A stretch of DNA of 5,720 bases from Methanosarcinales archaeon. Lineage in GTDB: Archaea; Halobacteriota; Methanosarcinia; Methanosarcinales; Methanogasteraceae. The position numbers were made by a program, and so were the translations under genes. Positions 5,490 to 5,720 of this stretch are shown in pieces. Numbering within the stretch: the stretch's first letter is position 1; the number at the start of each line of letters is the position of its first letter. The notes under the pieces are model-generated. The model did no database searches. It was not told the origin of the DNA and saw nothing but the letters and a program-made list of their open reading frames with translations. The stretch spans positions 1-5,720 of the forward strand of contig JAUWHQ010000169.1 in assembly GCA_030605805.1 (NCBI GenBank), in the 5' to 3' direction.

Positions 5490-5720
5490 CGCCGGGTCCC
5501 CATCCTCGATTTGAGTGCTTTATGTGATATTATGTCCAGCATGGCAACCACGATGAAGAGCACGATCCCGGTCGCAAAAAGCGCCTGCGCATGGTCCCCT
5601 GTCGCATAATGCATCTCAAGCGCAATATTTGCGGTCATCGGTCTCACAGGATCGAGTATGTCGTAGATAGGGGACGGAAGCATCGAGACATTGCCAGCCA
5701 CCATCAGGACCGCCATCGTT
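5486..5720 (-). CDS. pstC: Phosphate ABC transporter permease PstC, C-terminal part, cut by the right edge
   Basis: The frame runs in from the right edge and shows the last 77 residues. It opens with TMAVLMVAGN, the continuation of the conserved GETMAVLMVAGN motif of PstC, then a periplasm-facing loop (SPIYDILDPVRPMTANIALE) and the final membrane helix (ALFATGIVLFIVVAMLDII) with a basic cytoplasmic end. PstC pairs with PstA to form the phosphate channel. The internal ATG at 5716 is not the gene start. The stop TGA shares bases with the pstA start codon. The upstream part of pstC and the expected phosphate-binding protein gene pstS lie outside the window, as does the operon promoter. Confidence 0.93.
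   Translation of the reverse strand, partial: TMAVLMVAGNVSMLPSPIYDILDPVRPMTANIALEMHYATGDHAQALFATGIVLFIVVAMLDIISHKALKSRMGTRR

Noticed and set aside
1..5720. CRISPR array, tRNA or rRNA genes, insertion sequence ends
   Set aside because: No regularly spaced repeats, cloverleaf-like segments, rRNA-like stretches, transposase motifs or flanking inverted repeats were seen by eye on either strand.

Overview
The window looks like chromosomal DNA from a methane- or alkane-metabolising euryarchaeon (methanogen, ANME or a relative). The main clue is the left-edge gene, whose C-terminal half I read as methanogenesis marker protein 7 (Mmp7), a family restricted to archaea that carry methyl-coenzyme M reductase (MCR). 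An archaeal-style C-terminal dockerin domain, A/T-rich TATA-like promoter elements and genes with little or no Shine-Dalgarno sequence fit the same picture. Family calls come from reading translations without database searches.

Layout: positions 2-905 (+) hold the end of mmp7 and an AhpD/carboxymuconolactone-decarboxylase-like redox protein with a complete E-x11-CxxC-x3-H site and an extra four-cysteine tail. Positions 1037-1360 (-) encode a small winged-helix regulator. It is divergent from a short dockerin-domain ORF (1385-1699, +), with only 24 bases between the two start codons. Positions 1800-2897 (+) encode a ScpB-type chromosome segregation protein with a C-terminal extension of about 200 residues. 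A possible 37-codon ORF overlaps its end.

Positions 2992-3803 (-) hold a UPF0175 / DUF3368 (PIN-like) pair, a typical archaeal antitoxin-toxin arrangement. The toxin gene is interrupted by one in-frame TAA at codon 77, and the rest of the family's C-terminal half follows in the same frame, so it is a recent-looking pseudogene. Positions 3872-5720 (-) carry a phosphate uptake operon, pstC (partial) - pstA - pstB, with overlapping genes; pstS would lie beyond the right edge, and no phoU follows pstB.

The genes form separate modules: MCR activation and redox, a local regulator with a surface-protein fragment, chromosome organisation, a decayed toxin-antitoxin cassette, and phosphate import. No rRNA, tRNA, CRISPR array or insertion sequence was seen, and no gene-free stretch exceeds about 130 bases. 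I found no clearly new multi-gene system. The best leads are the nonsense-interrupted toxin, the extended ScpB and the orphan dockerin ORF.
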